From Enterococcus mundtii (GTDB lineage: Bacteria > Bacillota > Bacilli > Lactobacillales > Enterococcaceae): a stretch of 64,000 nt of DNA. Below, one piece after another: positions 46,742 through 56,978 of the stretch; the first letter of the stretch is position 1, and each line of letters opens with the position of its first letter. The DNA lies in contig NZ_PUAP01000016.1 of the NCBI RefSeq assembly GCF_002947535.1, positions 45,938 to 109,937 on the forward strand, in the 5' to 3' direction. The notes beneath the pieces were generated by a model that saw only the letters and a program-made list of their open reading frames with translations, was not told where the DNA came from and searched no databases. Both the position numbers and the translations under genes were made by a program.

Positions 46742-48550
46742 ATGTGCGGAATTGTTGGAATGATTGGATTAGAGAACGTGACACCAGGGTTGATCAATGG
46801 TTTAGAAAAATTAGAATATCGCGGGTATGATTCTGCGGGTATCTTTGTCTCAAATGGAAAACAGGACCATTTAGTCAAAGCACGTGGTAGAATCCAAAAC
46901 CTTAAAGATAAATTATCTCCAGAAACGACTGGTACAGCAGGTATCGGTCATACAAGATGGGCAACTCATGGGGAACCCGCAGAGAAAAATGCGCACCCCC
47001 ACCACTCACAAAGCGGACGTTTTGTTTTAGTCCACAATGGGGTGATTGAAAATTTTGAAGAATTGAAACAACAATACGTAGCCGCTGATGACTTCATTGG
47101 CGAAACAGATACGGAAATCGTTGTTCATTTGATTGAAAAATTCGTGGAAGAAGCGCAAGATACACAAGAAGGATTTAGAAAAGCGCTAGAAGTCATCGAA
47201 GGCTCTTACGCGTTTGCCTTGATGGATCGCACAGCTCCTGAAACAATTTTCGTTGCCAAAAACAAAAGCCCTCTATTGATCGGTAAAGGCCAAGGATTCA
47301 ATGTCATCGCAAGTGATGCGATGGCGATGCTTGCTTACACTAAAGAATTTATTGAAATCGAAGATCAAGAAATGGTGATCGTTCAAGCAGATGATATCAC
47401 GATCCAAACAATGACTGGTACGATCATAGAACGTGATTCTTATGAAGCACAAGTAGATGCTTCTGACATTGAAAAAGGAACATACCCTTACTATATGTTG
47501 AAAGAAATCGACGAACAGCCGATCATCATGCGTAAAATCGCGCAAACCTATGTGAATGAAGACAATGAAATTCCTTTAGATCATAAATTGATGGAAGAAC
47601 TGTTAGCAAGTGATCGTATTTATATCGTGGCATGCGGCACAAGTTATCATGCGGGATTAGCGAGCAAGCATTCTTTCGAACAGATGACGGGAATCCCAGT
47701 TGAAGTTCATTTGGCTAGTGAGTTTGGTTATACCATGCCTTTGTTATCTCAAAAACCATTCTTCATCTTTTTGAGCCAAAGTGGCGAAACCGCCGATAGC
47801 CGTCAGGTGTTAGTCAAGATCAATCAATTAGGACATCCTTCATTGACGATCACAAACGTTGCTGGTTCTACGTTATCAAGAGAAGCTGGCTTCACTTTGT
47901 TGCTACATGCAGGTCCGGAGATCGCTGTTGCTTCAACTAAAGCCTACACTGCTCAAATCGCTGTATTAGCTTTACTTGCAAAAGCAGTCGGTGATCAAAA
48001 AGGCAATGAACGGTCATTGACATTTGATGTGGCGCACGAATTGAGCTTGGTAGCGAATGCGATGGAAACAGTGATCACCCAAAAAGATGAACTCCAAGAA
48101 CTAGCTGCGGAATTCCTGAATGACACGCGCAACGCTTTTTATATCGGTCGTAGTAACGACCATGATGTTGCTTTAGAAGCTGCTTTGAAATTAAAAGAAA
48201 TCAGCTATATCCAAGCAGAAGGGTTTGCTGCCGGTGAATTGAAACACGGCACCATTGCACTGATCGAAGAAGGTACACCGGTGATCGGAATTATCAGCGA
48301 GGAAATCACAGGCGCTCATACACGAGGCAACTTAAAAGAAGTTGAAAGCCGTGGTGCAAAAACCTTAGTGATCGCGGCACATGGATTAGAGAAAGAAACG
48401 GATCAACTAGTGATTCCTGCTGTCCATCCATACCTTTCACCTCTTGCAATGGTCATCCCAACGCAGTTGCTTGCTTATTACGCTACACTATTACGTGGAT
48501 TCGATGTAGACAAGCCAAGAAACTTGGCAAAATCTGTAACGGTTGAATAA
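46742..48550 (+). CDS. glmS: Glutamine-fructose-6-phosphate aminotransferase
   Basis: The 602-residue enzyme makes glucosamine 6-phosphate from fructose 6-phosphate and glutamine, the first step to UDP-GlcNAc. The N-terminal glutaminase domain begins with the catalytic cysteine in MCGIVG (Cys2 after methionine removal). Two SIS sugar-isomerase domains follow ([21 protein letters not shown], and a second near [17 protein letters not shown]), and it ends in [11 protein letters not shown]. Expression is controlled by the ribozyme in its leader. It is convergent with glmM, the next enzyme of the same pathway. Confidence 0.98.
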   Translation: MCGIVGMIGLENVTPGLINGLEKLEYRGYDSAGIFVSNGKQDHLVKARGRIQNLKDKLSPETTGTAGIGHTRWATHGEPAEKNAHPHHSQSGRFVLVHNGVIENFEELKQQYVAADDFIGETDTEIVVHLIEKFVEEAQDTQEGFRKALEVIEGSYAFALMDRTAPETIFVAKNKSPLLIGKGQGFNVIASDAMAMLAYTKEFIEIEDQEMVIVQADDITIQTMTGTIIERDSYEAQVDASDIEKGTYPYYMLKEIDEQPIIMRKIAQTYVNEDNEIPLDHKLMEELLASDRIYIVACGTSYHAGLASKHSFEQMTGIPVEVHLASEFGYTMPLLSQKPFFIFLSQSGETADSRQVLVKINQLGHPSLTITNVAGSTLSREAGFTLLLHAGPEIAVASTKAYTAQIAVLALLAKAVGDQKGNERSLTFDVAHELSLVANAMETVITQKDELQELAAEFLNDTRNAFYIGRSNDHDVALEAALKLKEISYIQAEGFAAGELKHGTIALIEEGTPVIGIISEEITGAHTRGNLKEVESRGAKTLVIAAHGLEKETDQLVIPAVHPYLSPLAMVIPTQLLAYYATLLRGFDVDKPRNLAKSVTVE

Positions 48551-48591
48551 TCAACCAAGTGATCCTTTAAACAGTAAATTGCCTTTGCGAT

Positions 48592-48632
48592 CTCTGTACG
48601 AAATGACAAATCATTTCGTACAGGGATTTTTT
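48592..48632 (+). terminator. Terminator of glmS
   Basis: CTGTACGAAATGA pairs perfectly with TCATTTCGTACAG around a 4-base loop. A T-run follows on the plus strand to 48632. Confidence 0.9.
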
Positions 48633-48735
48633 GATTGATCTATTTAAGCAGTTGCTCGCGCGTTCTGTATCATGTAACAACCACCGTCTTTTGAATGACC
48701 GTTATGTGTGGTGATCTTATTTCAGAAACAAGCAC

Positions 48736-48777
48736 AAAAAGAGAGTCAATCTCTGTGATCCAAAGATTGACTCTCTT
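48736..48777 (-). terminator. Terminator of cdaA-cdaR-glmM
   Basis: GAGAGTCAATCT pairs with AGATTGACTCTC around an ~11-base loop. On the minus strand T5 follows at 48740-48736. It lies just beyond the glmM stop. Confidence 0.85.
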
Positions 48778-48792
48778 ATTTGTGTCCCTATA

Positions 48793-50148
48793 TTAATCGA
48801 TCCCGATCTCAGCTTTGACAACTGCTGCGATTTTGTCGACATAATAGTTCACTTTTTCATCAGATGGTGCTTCTGCCATCACGCGTAATAATGGTTCTGT
48901 TCCAGAAGGGCGAACTAAGATACGTCCTTCACCAGCCATTTCAGCTTCTGCTTCTTCAATGACTTGTTTGATTGCAGGAACTTCCATTGCACCATTTTTG
49001 TTGCTTACGCGGATATTGACTAATTTTTGCGGATAGATCGTTACTTCTGCCGCTAATTCTGATAACTTTTTACCAGTTTGTTTCATGATATTCAACAATT
49101 GGATACCAGAAAGCATACCATCTCCTGTTGTATTAAAATCTAAGAAGATCATATGACCAGACTGTTCCCCACCGAAGTTATAGTCATTTTTGCGCATTTC
49201 TTCGACAACGTAGCGGTCGCCCACTTGTGTGACAACATCTTTCAAACCGATTTCTTCGACCGCTTTATGGAAACCAAGGTTACTCATGACCGTTGTAACG
49301 ATCGTGTCTTTTTTCAGACGATTTTTAGCTGATAAATATTTTGCACAGATAAACATGATCTTATCGCCGTCCACGATTTTTCCTAATTCGTCGACTGCGA
49401 TAATGCGGTCACCGTCACCGTCAAAAGCAAGACCGACGTCTGCTCCTTTTTCTACTACCATTTCTGCTAGACGCTCAGGATGCGTTGATCCGACACCGTC
49501 ATTGATGTTCAAGCCATTCGGATTTGTTCCCATCGTATAGAAATCTGTTTCCAAGTCAGCAAACAAGCGATTGACAGATGTGGCTGTTGCACCATTTGCC
49601 GCATCGACACAGACAGTTAAGCCTGAAAGATCGCCATTGATCGTCTGTACTAAGAATTGTGAATATTTCAGCAATCCTTCTGGGAACTCTTCGACTGTAC
49701 CTAATCCTTCAGCAGAAGGTCGTGGCAATTCATCGACTTCCGCATCTAACAATGCTTCGATTTCTAATTCTTGGTCATCATCTAATTTAAATCCATCTGC
49801 ACCAAAAAACTTGATGCCGTTATCTTGAGCTGGATTGTGTGAAGCAGAAATCATGACACCCGCGCTTGCTTTTTGCAAACGTGTCAAGTAAGCCACTCCT
49901 GGTGTAGAGATCACACCTAATTGAAAAACTTCGATCCCGACAGATAACAGACCAGAAACTAACGCTTCTTCGAGCATTTGACCTGAAATTCTTGTGTCAC
50001 GTCCAACCAATACACGTGGACGTTTTCCATCTTTCTCATGTTGGCTCAGTACATAACCGCCGCAACGCCCTAATTTGAAGGCCAATTCCGGTGTTAGTTC
50101 TTTATTCGCTTCTCCACGGACACCGTCCGTTCCAAAATATTTACCCAT
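48793..50148 (-). CDS. glmM: Phosphoglucosamine mutase
   Basis: The 451-residue alpha-phosphohexomutase converts glucosamine 6-phosphate to glucosamine 1-phosphate. The phosphoserine loop is [14 protein letters not shown], the metal loop DGDGDR (in [14 protein letters not shown]), the sugar loop GGEQSGH and the phosphate-binding [12 protein letters not shown]. It is the third gene of cdaA-cdaR-glmM, a conserved Firmicutes cluster in which GlmM can bind and inhibit CdaA. It follows cdaR by 23 bases. Confidence 0.98.
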   Translation of the reverse strand: MGKYFGTDGVRGEANKELTPELAFKLGRCGGYVLSQHEKDGKRPRVLVGRDTRISGQMLEEALVSGLLSVGIEVFQLGVISTPGVAYLTRLQKASAGVMISASHNPAQDNGIKFFGADGFKLDDDQELEIEALLDAEVDELPRPSAEGLGTVEEFPEGLLKYSQFLVQTINGDLSGLTVCVDAANGATATSVNRLFADLETDFYTMGTNPNGLNINDGVGSTHPERLAEMVVEKGADVGLAFDGDGDRIIAVDELGKIVDGDKIMFICAKYLSAKNRLKKDTIVTTVMSNLGFHKAVEEIGLKDVVTQVGDRYVVEEMRKNDYNFGGEQSGHMIFLDFNTTGDGMLSGIQLLNIMKQTGKKLSELAAEVTIYPQKLVNIRVSNKNGAMEVPAIKQVIEEAEAEMAGEGRILVRPSGTEPLLRVMAEAPSDEKVNYYVDKIAAVVKAEIGID

Positions 50149-50171
50149 AGCTGTAAATTTGCTCCTTTAAC

Positions 50172-51338
50172 TTAATTTTCCGATGAATCCTCTTGACTAT
50201 TCGGTTGACTACTTGATTCTGTTGTCTCACTTGATGATTCATTCGACCCTTCACTCGATGTTGACTGCGTCTCTTCGGACTGACGTGTCGTCGATGACGA
50301 AGAGTTCGCTGGTGTAGATCCTGCACCAGAAGTTGTACTTCCTCCCGAATTTCCCGAATTAGAACGGCTAGTGTTTTCCGTGCTTGATTTCAGGATCGGT
50401 GTGATCTCAACATCGATCGAAGTTGGTGTGATACTAAGTCCACTCTCTATCGGAATATCGATGTTTCTTGTCGTCCGGTGGACGATTCCAGAGATATCGA
50501 TCGGTATCGTGATGCTATTTCCTAGTTGAGCCAATTGACTCTCTGAACCAGTGACTTCTGCTTCGATGTCGGAGAAACTGAAATCATAATTCTCGACGTT
50601 GTTCCCAGGAGTCCCTTGTGCTGTTCCGTAAAGTCGGATCGTTTTCGTAGGTTTTGTGACCGTAGCTTTTGCAGTGACTTGTACTGGGTCTGAGACAATA
50701 CTCAAAGGTTCTCCTGCACTATTCAATGCTTGTACAGTAACTCTTGTGTCGATGCCATCATCGGTGATCATCGCAGGTTCGATCCTCGCTACGATCTGTT
50801 GGATCTCTTCCAGTGTTTGGTCGCCAGTCGTGACCGTCACTTTATTTGGTGACAATTCAAGGTCATTCAATTCGAATCCAGCTGGTGTCGATTCTGTTGT
50901 GAGTAATGGCGTGACCTCAAATTCCTTCGTCACTTTTTTCTCGATAGTCACTGTGATCGTATCTGGCTCAAGTTTTGCTTTGACTGCACTGCTAAGATTT
51001 CTGATTTTCAATGGCACTTCATGTGTTCCTTCACCTAAACCAGTGAGGTCCGCCGTCACACGAAACATTCTCGTATCTTCGATTGCTTCGGCATTCAACT
51101 GGACACGGTTGGCACTGGACAACTTTGCTGTGACCGTACTCTCATATCCATGGATATAATATTGATCCGTGTCGTATAAAAGTTGTACTGAAACATCAGA
51201 AACGTTTTGTGTATAAGCTTCATTTCCTGACAGTGTGTCTTGGACAGTTTGTCCGTTTGCATTAAAATACAGCACAATACTGAATAATAACGCAACAAAC
51301 GCATATAAGATACTTTTACGCCTCTCTTTTGAGATCAT
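50172..51338 (-). CDS. cdaR: CdaA regulatory protein CdaR (YbbR repeats)
   Basis: The 388-residue membrane-anchored protein has an N-terminal membrane helix (residues ~9-25) and about four YbbR repeats on the outside. A Ser/Thr/Glu-rich disordered tail occupies the last ~75 residues. CdaR binds the membrane cyclase CdaA and modulates c-di-AMP output. Its start overlaps the end of cdaA by four bases, so the two are coupled. The low-complexity tail probably spans the cell wall. Confidence 0.9.
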   Translation of the reverse strand: MISKERRKSILYAFVALLFSIVLYFNANGQTVQDTLSGNEAYTQNVSDVSVQLLYDTDQYYIHGYESTVTAKLSSANRVQLNAEAIEDTRMFRVTADLTGLGEGTHEVPLKIRNLSSAVKAKLEPDTITVTIEKKVTKEFEVTPLLTTESTPAGFELNDLELSPNKVTVTTGDQTLEEIQQIVARIEPAMITDDGIDTRVTVQALNSAGEPLSIVSDPVQVTAKATVTKPTKTIRLYGTAQGTPGNNVENYDFSFSDIEAEVTGSESQLAQLGNSITIPIDISGIVHRTTRNIDIPIESGLSITPTSIDVEITPILKSSTENTSRSNSGNSGGSTTSGAGSTPANSSSSTTRQSEETQSTSSEGSNESSSETTESSSQPNSQEDSSEN

Positions 51339-52219
51339 TTGTGATCCCCTCCCTTAGTCATCACGTCTAAGAAGGTTTGGAGCGTATTTTTATTTTTGCT
51401 TTTTTCTTCGACGATCAAATTTTTACGCAAGATCGTCAAATATTCTTCTTGAGATAAGCCAGGCATCAATTGGTTATCCAACGTAATGCTGACGTCTCCT
51501 GTTTCTTCTGAGACAACGATCGTAATCGCATCGCTCGCCTCACTGACTCCGACAGCCGCTCGGTGACGGGTTCCGAATTCTTTCGGAATCAACATACTTT
51601 CAGATAAAGGCAAGTAGGCACTGGCTACTGCAATTTTTCCATCCTTCACGATCACTGCACCGTCATGCAACGGTGTATTCGGAATAAAAATATTGATCAG
51701 TAATTCGCCAGTGATATCGGCATCTAAAGCAATCCCAGTTTCGATATATTCATCCAAACCAGTGTGACGTTCGATCGTGATCAAGGCACCGATTTTACGT
51801 TTGGACATATATTGGATCGCTTTGTCAAAAGAAAGGATCATCTGTTCATCTTCTTGCTTCTCACTTTTCGATTGTTTGAAAAGTGAGCTACGACCGAGGT
51901 GTTCTAATCCACGCCGTATCTCTGGTTGAAAAATGACGATAGCCGCAATCACACCATACGTGATCACTTGATTCATCAACCAAGATAAGGTATGTAGACC
52001 AATGATCTCGGCTAAGATTCGAATAACAACAAAAATCCCTACCCCTTTAAGCAATTGGATTGCTTTTGTTCCTCGCAATAGTTGAATGAGTTTATAAACT
52101 AAATACCATACAACCAATACATCGAGTATGTTCACCAAAAAATTCTGAGAAAACAAGTCACCGGAAAACATTTGTCGCCAATAATCTAAATTAAAAAGTT
52201 CTCCGATTTGAAATGACAT
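51335..52219 (-). CDS. cdaA: Diadenylate cyclase CdaA
   Basis: The 294-residue enzyme makes cyclic di-AMP from two ATP. It has three N-terminal membrane helices (to ~residue 95) and a DAC domain with the two catalytic signatures DGAVIV and GTRHRAAVG. c-di-AMP controls potassium and osmolyte balance and is linked to cell-wall synthesis. It is the first gene of cdaA-cdaR-glmM. An extended -10 (TGATATACT) lies ~40 bases upstream on the minus strand. Confidence 0.97.
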   Translation of the reverse strand: MSFQIGELFNLDYWRQMFSGDLFSQNFLVNILDVLVVWYLVYKLIQLLRGTKAIQLLKGVGIFVVIRILAEIIGLHTLSWLMNQVITYGVIAAIVIFQPEIRRGLEHLGRSSLFKQSKSEKQEDEQMILSFDKAIQYMSKRKIGALITIERHTGLDEYIETGIALDADITGELLINIFIPNTPLHDGAVIVKDGKIAVASAYLPLSESMLIPKEFGTRHRAAVGVSEASDAITIVVSEETGDVSITLDNQLMPGLSQEEYLTILRKNLIVEEKSKNKNTLQTFLDVMTKGGDHK

Positions 52220-52386
52220 AGACAGCCTCTCTTCTCTTTTGAGATTTCCTCTTTAGTATATCATATGTTTCACCAGAAGAGACTTATCTGCTTGGAATTT
52301 CCTCACAAAAACCAATTTTTTTCAAGAAATTTACATTTTTTGTTCATTGGCCCAAAAGTTCTGTTGTTCCTTGGGTTCATTTGATT

Positions 52387-55300
52387 TTATTGTTCTTTGT
52401 CTTTTCTTCTTTCCGCTCTAGCAGCGCGTCTGGCAGCACGTCTAGCTTCTGCTTCTGGGTCAACCGTGCGTTCTTTTTTGACTCTCGGCTTTTCGACCTC
52501 TGGATTTTCATTACCGGCTGTCGGTTCGATCTTCGCTTTGATTTTTTCCAATTGTCCGGTCATTGCTGCATAGTTATAAAAACGTTTTTTCGCATCTTGG
52601 ATCGTTTTGTCGAATAATTGCTCCGCAGCCTGTGGATGGATCGTTTCCAGAGATGAAAAACGGACTTGCTTGCGCATGAAGTCAGCCATCATTGAGAAAT
52701 CAGGTTTTTTATAGTCTAGCGTCATCGGCGTTTTATTCTTTTCGATCAATTCAGGATTATAGCGATACAACGACCAATAACCTGAAGCCACTGCTTCTTT
52801 TGCTTCTTTGATCGATTCTTTCATTCCACCTAGTAACCCATGAGCAATACATGGCGTATACGCAATGATCAACGATGGTCCAGGGAATTTTTCCGCTTCT
52901 TCAAATGCTTTGATCGTTTGCATTTGATTTGCACCTGAAGCAATTTGCGCTACATACACATTCCCATATGTCATCGCCATCATGCCTAAGTCTTTCTTCG
53001 ACGCATATTTCCCATTTGCTGAGAATTTAGCGATTGCCGAAGCAGGTGTGGCTTTTGAGACTTGTCCACCTGTATTAGAATACACTTCATTATCCATGAC
53101 TAAAATGTTGACATCTGCGCCACTTGCCAAGACGTGATCGATTCCACCAAATCCGATATCATACGCCCAACCATCGCCACCGATCATCCATTGACTATTT
53201 TTGACAAATAGATCTTTATCCTGGTAGATCGTCTGTAATTCTGGTATAAGTTCGAGTTCAGTTTCAATTGCTGCACATAATTTTGCGGCGCGCTGTTGCG
53301 TGCCTTCGCTCTCAAACATATGTGCCAACCAGTCTTCCATCAATTGACGTAATTCTGTGGAAACTTTTGGCATCATTTTTTTCATTGTTTCCGCTAATGC
53401 TTCTCTTCTTGTTTGTGCGGCTAAAAGCATTCCGTACCCAAATTCAGCATTGTCTTCTAACAATGAGTTTGACCAAGCTGGTCCCTGTCCACAGTCATTT
53501 GTGGTAAATGGTGAAGCAGGTGCTGCTCCACCCCAAATGGATGAACAGCCTGTGGCATTGGCAATCATCATGCGATCACCAAACATCTGTGTCAATAACT
53601 TCACGTAAGGCGTTTCGCCGCAGCCGGAACATGCGCCTGAAAATTCTAATAAAGGTTGATTGAATTGGGTCGATAACACTGTATTTTTACCTTTGACTGG
53701 ATTTTCTTTTTGACGCAGTGTCATTGCAAATGCCCAATTGATTGCTTGTTTCTTTTGCTCTTCATAAGGCTTCATCACGAGTGCTTTGCCTTTTGCAGGA
53801 CAAGCTTCGACACATAGACCACAACCGGTGCAATCTTCGACAGATACTTGGATACGATACTTCAATCCATCTGGTCCACGCATTTCTCGAACAATAAACC
53901 CTTCCGGTGCTTCTTCCAGTTCTTCCTCATCGGCTAAGAATGGTCGAATCGCTGCATGTGGACAAACGAAAGAACATTCATTACACATCGTACAGCGCTC
54001 ACTGATCCATTCAGGTACTTCAAGTGCGACTCCGCGTTTTTCGAAAGCAGCTGTTCCTAAAGGCATATCGCCTCGTGTCATTCCATTTTCTGCCAAGGTT
54101 CTAACTGAGAGCTGATTTCCTTCTTGGGCGTTGATTGGTTCAAGGATGTCTCTAATATAGCGATTTGAGGTGTTCATTTCTTTTTTTGGAAGCTCCAATG
54201 TTGCCCATTCAGCCGGTACTTCGACTTTATGCAACAATTCCACCGTGCGATCGATCGCCTTGATGTTTTTTTCAACGATCGCCATTGATTTATGACCATA
54301 ACTTTTCAAGGCTTCCTCTTTCAAAATCGGCAGGACTTCTTCAAATGGTATGATATTCGCCAACTTGAAAAAGGCCGTTTCCATTGCCGTATTGATCCGC
54401 CGACCTAATCCGACTTCTTGCGCCAAGCGCATCGCATTGATCGTATAAAATTGGATCTCGTTTTCTGCTAAGTATCGTTTTAGATGCGTAGGTAGATGTG
54501 TCGCTAATTGTTCATCCGACCAAAGTGTATTCAACAAGAAAGTCCCTTTTGGTTTCAACCCTTTAACTAGATCATAGCTGTGGAGATAAGCAGGCGTATG
54601 ACAAGCCACAAAATCGGCATGCTCGACTAGATAGGTCGAACGGATCGTCGTATCACCAAAACGTAAATGCGAAACGGTCAAACCGCCTGATTTTTTTGAA
54701 TCATAGTAAAAATAGCCTTGGGCATATTTGTTCGTATGGTCCCCAATGATTTTGATCGCTGATTTATTTGCTCCAACAGTCCCATCAGATCCAAATCCCC
54801 AGAATTTCGCTTGGTACGTATTCGCTTCGGTCAAATCAAGCGACGGTCCTACGTCAAGAGAATGATAAGTCAGATCATCAACGATCCCGATCGTAAAGCG
54901 TTTCTTCATATCCGTTTTTTCTTTTTTCAATTCGTCATAAACCGCGACGATTTGATCAGGGGTCACATCTTTTGAACCAATGCCATAACGTCCACCGATC
55001 ACTTTCAGATGACGTTCTGCATCATATAACGCACTTTGAACGTCTAGTAACAAAGGTTCTCCCCCTGCTCCAGGCTCTTTGCTGCGATCTAATACAGCGA
55101 CTGCTTTTACGGAATTCGGTAGTTTTTCGATCAATGTCTCAATTGGAAACGGACGATATAAATGGATATTCAAGAACCCGACTTTCCGACCGTTTTTGTT
55201 CAAGTAATCAACTGTCTGTTGGATCGTTTGCGCAACTGAGCCTATTGAAATAATGACTTCTTCTGCGTCGGCTGCTCCATAATAAGTAACCAGATCATAA

Positions 55301-56067
55301 GAAGTTCCTCGCAGTTCATTGATTCTATCCATATACTTTTTCACGATTTGAGGTAAACGATCATAGTATTGATTGATCGTTTCTCGTTGTTGGAAATGGA
55401 TATCAGGGTTTTGATTCGTTCCACTGGTCGTCGGCCGATTAGGGTTCATCCCACGTTCACGAAATGCCTGCAATTTTTCTTGCGGGATCAAAGGTGCTAA
55501 TTCATCATATTCCAACACTTCGATTTTTTGGATCTCATGACTTGTTCGAAAACCATCAAAAAAGTTGACGAAGGGGATCTCCCCTTCTAAGGAAGCTAGA
55601 TGCGCCACTGGTGCTAGATCCATTACTTCTTGGACACTGCTTTCTGCAAGCATCGCAAATCCTGTTTGACGAGCGGCCATCACATCGCCATGATCCCCAA
55701 AAATATTCAGCGCATTCGTCGTCACCGCTCGACTGGCTACATGGAAAACACTAGGTAAAAGTTCACCGGCAATCTTATACATATTCGGGATCATCAGTAA
55801 TAATCCTTGTGAAGCAGTATACGTTGTTGTCAATGCTCCAGTTTTTAGTGACCCATGTACGACTCCAGCAGCACCAGCTTCTGATTGCATCTCTACAACT
55901 TTCACTGGTTGTCCGAAAATATTTTTTTTGCCTGAAGCTGCCCACTGATCGACAAGTTCAGCCATTGTCGAACTAGGCGTAATTGGATAGATCGCTGCTA
56001 ATTCTGTAAACGCATATGAAATATATGCAGCAGCTGTATTGCCATCCATGGTCTTCATTTTTCGCAT
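52387..56067 (-). CDS. nifJ: Pyruvate:ferredoxin (flavodoxin) oxidoreductase
   Basis: The 1226-residue homodimer-type PFOR oxidises pyruvate and CoA to acetyl-CoA and CO2 and reduces flavodoxin or ferredoxin. The domain order is complete: domain I with AYAFTELAAIYPITPSS, domain III, a two-cluster ferredoxin domain with CTMCNECSFVCP and CTGCGLCVEACP, a further cluster cysteine in SGACSGCGETPY, and the TPP motif GDGWAYDIG with DNEVYSNTGGQ. A C-terminal extension of ~40 charged residues (RRAARRAARAERRKD) goes beyond typical NifJ. The enzyme is oxygen-sensitive and uncommon among lactic acid bacteria, which normally use pyruvate dehydrogenase and formate lyase. It is monocistronic. No flavodoxin, ferredoxin or hydrogenase gene is visible in the window. 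Confidence 0.95.
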   Translation of the reverse strand: MRKMKTMDGNTAAAYISYAFTELAAIYPITPSSTMAELVDQWAASGKKNIFGQPVKVVEMQSEAGAAGVVHGSLKTGALTTTYTASQGLLLMIPNMYKIAGELLPSVFHVASRAVTTNALNIFGDHGDVMAARQTGFAMLAESSVQEVMDLAPVAHLASLEGEIPFVNFFDGFRTSHEIQKIEVLEYDELAPLIPQEKLQAFRERGMNPNRPTTSGTNQNPDIHFQQRETINQYYDRLPQIVKKYMDRINELRGTSYDLVTYYGAADAEEVIISIGSVAQTIQQTVDYLNKNGRKVGFLNIHLYRPFPIETLIEKLPNSVKAVAVLDRSKEPGAGGEPLLLDVQSALYDAERHLKVIGGRYGIGSKDVTPDQIVAVYDELKKEKTDMKKRFTIGIVDDLTYHSLDVGPSLDLTEANTYQAKFWGFGSDGTVGANKSAIKIIGDHTNKYAQGYFYYDSKKSGGLTVSHLRFGDTTIRSTYLVEHADFVACHTPAYLHSYDLVKGLKPKGTFLLNTLWSDEQLATHLPTHLKRYLAENEIQFYTINAMRLAQEVGLGRRINTAMETAFFKLANIIPFEEVLPILKEEALKSYGHKSMAIVEKNIKAIDRTVELLHKVEVPAEWATLELPKKEMNTSNRYIRDILEPINAQEGNQLSVRTLAENGMTRGDMPLGTAAFEKRGVALEVPEWISERCTMCNECSFVCPHAAIRPFLADEEELEEAPEGFIVREMRGPDGLKYRIQVSVEDCTGCGLCVEACPAKGKALVMKPYEEQKKQAINWAFAMTLRQKENPVKGKNTVLSTQFNQPLLEFSGACSGCGETPYVKLLTQMFGDRMMIANATGCSSIWGGAAPASPFTTNDCGQGPAWSNSLLEDNAEFGYGMLLAAQTRREALAETMKKMMPKVSTELRQLMEDWLAHMFESEGTQQRAAKLCAAIETELELIPELQTIYQDKDLFVKNSQWMIGGDGWAYDIGFGGIDHVLASGADVNILVMDNEVYSNTGGQVSKATPASAIAKFSANGKYASKKDLGMMAMTYGNVYVAQIASGANQMQTIKAFEEAEKFPGPSLIIAYTPCIAHGLLGGMKESIKEAKEAVASGYWSLYRYNPELIEKNKTPMTLDYKKPDFSMMADFMRKQVRFSSLETIHPQAAEQLFDKTIQDAKKRFYNYAAMTGQLEKIKAKIEPTAGNENPEVEKPRVKKERTVDPEAEARRAARRAARAERRKDKEQ

Positions 56068-56108
56068 GTTTCATCACCTTTGCTCAATTTATCTAAATAA
56101 TCTTTACT

Positions 56109-56114
56109 ATTATA
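56109..56114 (-). promoter_or_regulatory. -10 box of nifJ
   Basis: TATAAT on the minus strand stands 42 bases before the nifJ start. The -35 is weak. The rest of the 318-bp gap to 56385 holds only the divergent promoter below. Confidence 0.45.
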
Positions 56115-56333
56115 CCGTAAACGAACAAAGAAAACCTCCTAATTTTGAAAGAAAAATCACATGCTTCGGTTGTGTTAAGAACGCTTTGAACAGAACCGGC
56201 AGATAAAAAGCATAAATATTTTTTTCTATCTTAGAACGTTAACTTCACATTCAATTTTTTTTATCATCCTTTATGCAGTTTATAGGAAATCAAAACTGAT
56301 TACACACACACACTTATTTTTTTGAACAAATCA

Positions 56334-56363
56334 TTGTCTTTTTTGATACAAAATTATTACAAT
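56334..56363 (+). promoter_or_regulatory. Promoter of the DsbA-like gene
   Basis: TTGTCT (56334-56339) and TACAAT (56358-56363) with an 18-base spacer precede the ribosome-binding site AGAGGTG by ~10 bases. Confidence 0.6.
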
Positions 56364-56385
56364 AGAAGAAAGAGGTGTTTAAAAA

Positions 56386-56901
56386 ATGGATATTTCAATT
56401 ATCGATGCAACAAAAACAAACAAAACTACTGGAATCATGTACGGAAACGAAGATGCACCAAAACAAATGATCGAATTTGTCAATCTTGCTTGTCCTTATT
56501 GTCGCCAATGGTTTATCGAATCTTACGACGTTTTAGAAGAGGCGGTTCGATCTGGAAGACTTTTACGAATCATCAAATTGTTCGACAAAGAAAAACCTAG
56601 TTTGCAAAAAGGAAATGTGATGCATCATCATATCACTACGACCGATGGAGACGTAGCATTGGAACAAATCAAAGCGATTTTCGATGCGCAGGATGAATGG
56701 AAACAACTTGATTTAGACGGGATTGCCGAATATGCTACTGAAACACTTGGCTTGACTGAACAAGAAGACCAAACAACTACTCAAGCGATCATCGATGAAG
56801 CAAACGCAGCCCACATCCAATTCGTTCCTACTGTGATCATTGATGAACATATCTTTGATGAATCGATCACACCGGAAGAATTGAGTGAATTGGTGAAATA
56901 A
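56386..56901 (+). CDS. Cytoplasmic DsbA-like thioredoxin-fold protein
   Basis: The 171-residue product has a thioredoxin-fold redox site CPYC in LACPYCRQWF at residues ~33-36 and a cis-proline in QFVPTVII near residue 147, with a helical insert between. No signal peptide is present, so it should act in the cytoplasm, like other thioredoxin-4 or SpxH-type proteins of Firmicutes. It is divergent from nifJ, and a redox link to that oxygen-sensitive enzyme is possible but unproven. A bidirectional terminator follows. An overlapping frame starting at 56322 is not coding. Confidence 0.82.
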   Translation: MDISIIDATKTNKTTGIMYGNEDAPKQMIEFVNLACPYCRQWFIESYDVLEEAVRSGRLLRIIKLFDKEKPSLQKGNVMHHHITTTDGDVALEQIKAIFDAQDEWKQLDLDGIAEYATETLGLTEQEDQTTTQAIIDEANAAHIQFVPTVIIDEHIFDESITPEELSELVK

Positions 56902-56935
56902 ACCATCATTTATCCATTCTTTGATGTTCAAAATC

Positions 56936-56978
56936 AAAAATAGACCGAAAAGCGATTGGCTTTTCCGGTCTATTTTTT
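56936..56978. terminator. Bidirectional terminator
   Basis: AATAGACCG.AAAAGC pairs with GCTTTTCCGGTCTATT, with A-runs on the left and T-runs on the right. It serves the DsbA-like gene on the plus strand and the HTH-array gene on the minus strand, whose stop codon overlaps it. Confidence 0.85.

Noticed and set aside
56322..56600. 92-codon plus-strand frame overlapping the DsbA-like gene
   Set aside because: It starts upstream of the promoter -10, and the overlapping frame at 56386 has the real ribosome-binding site and a redox motif.
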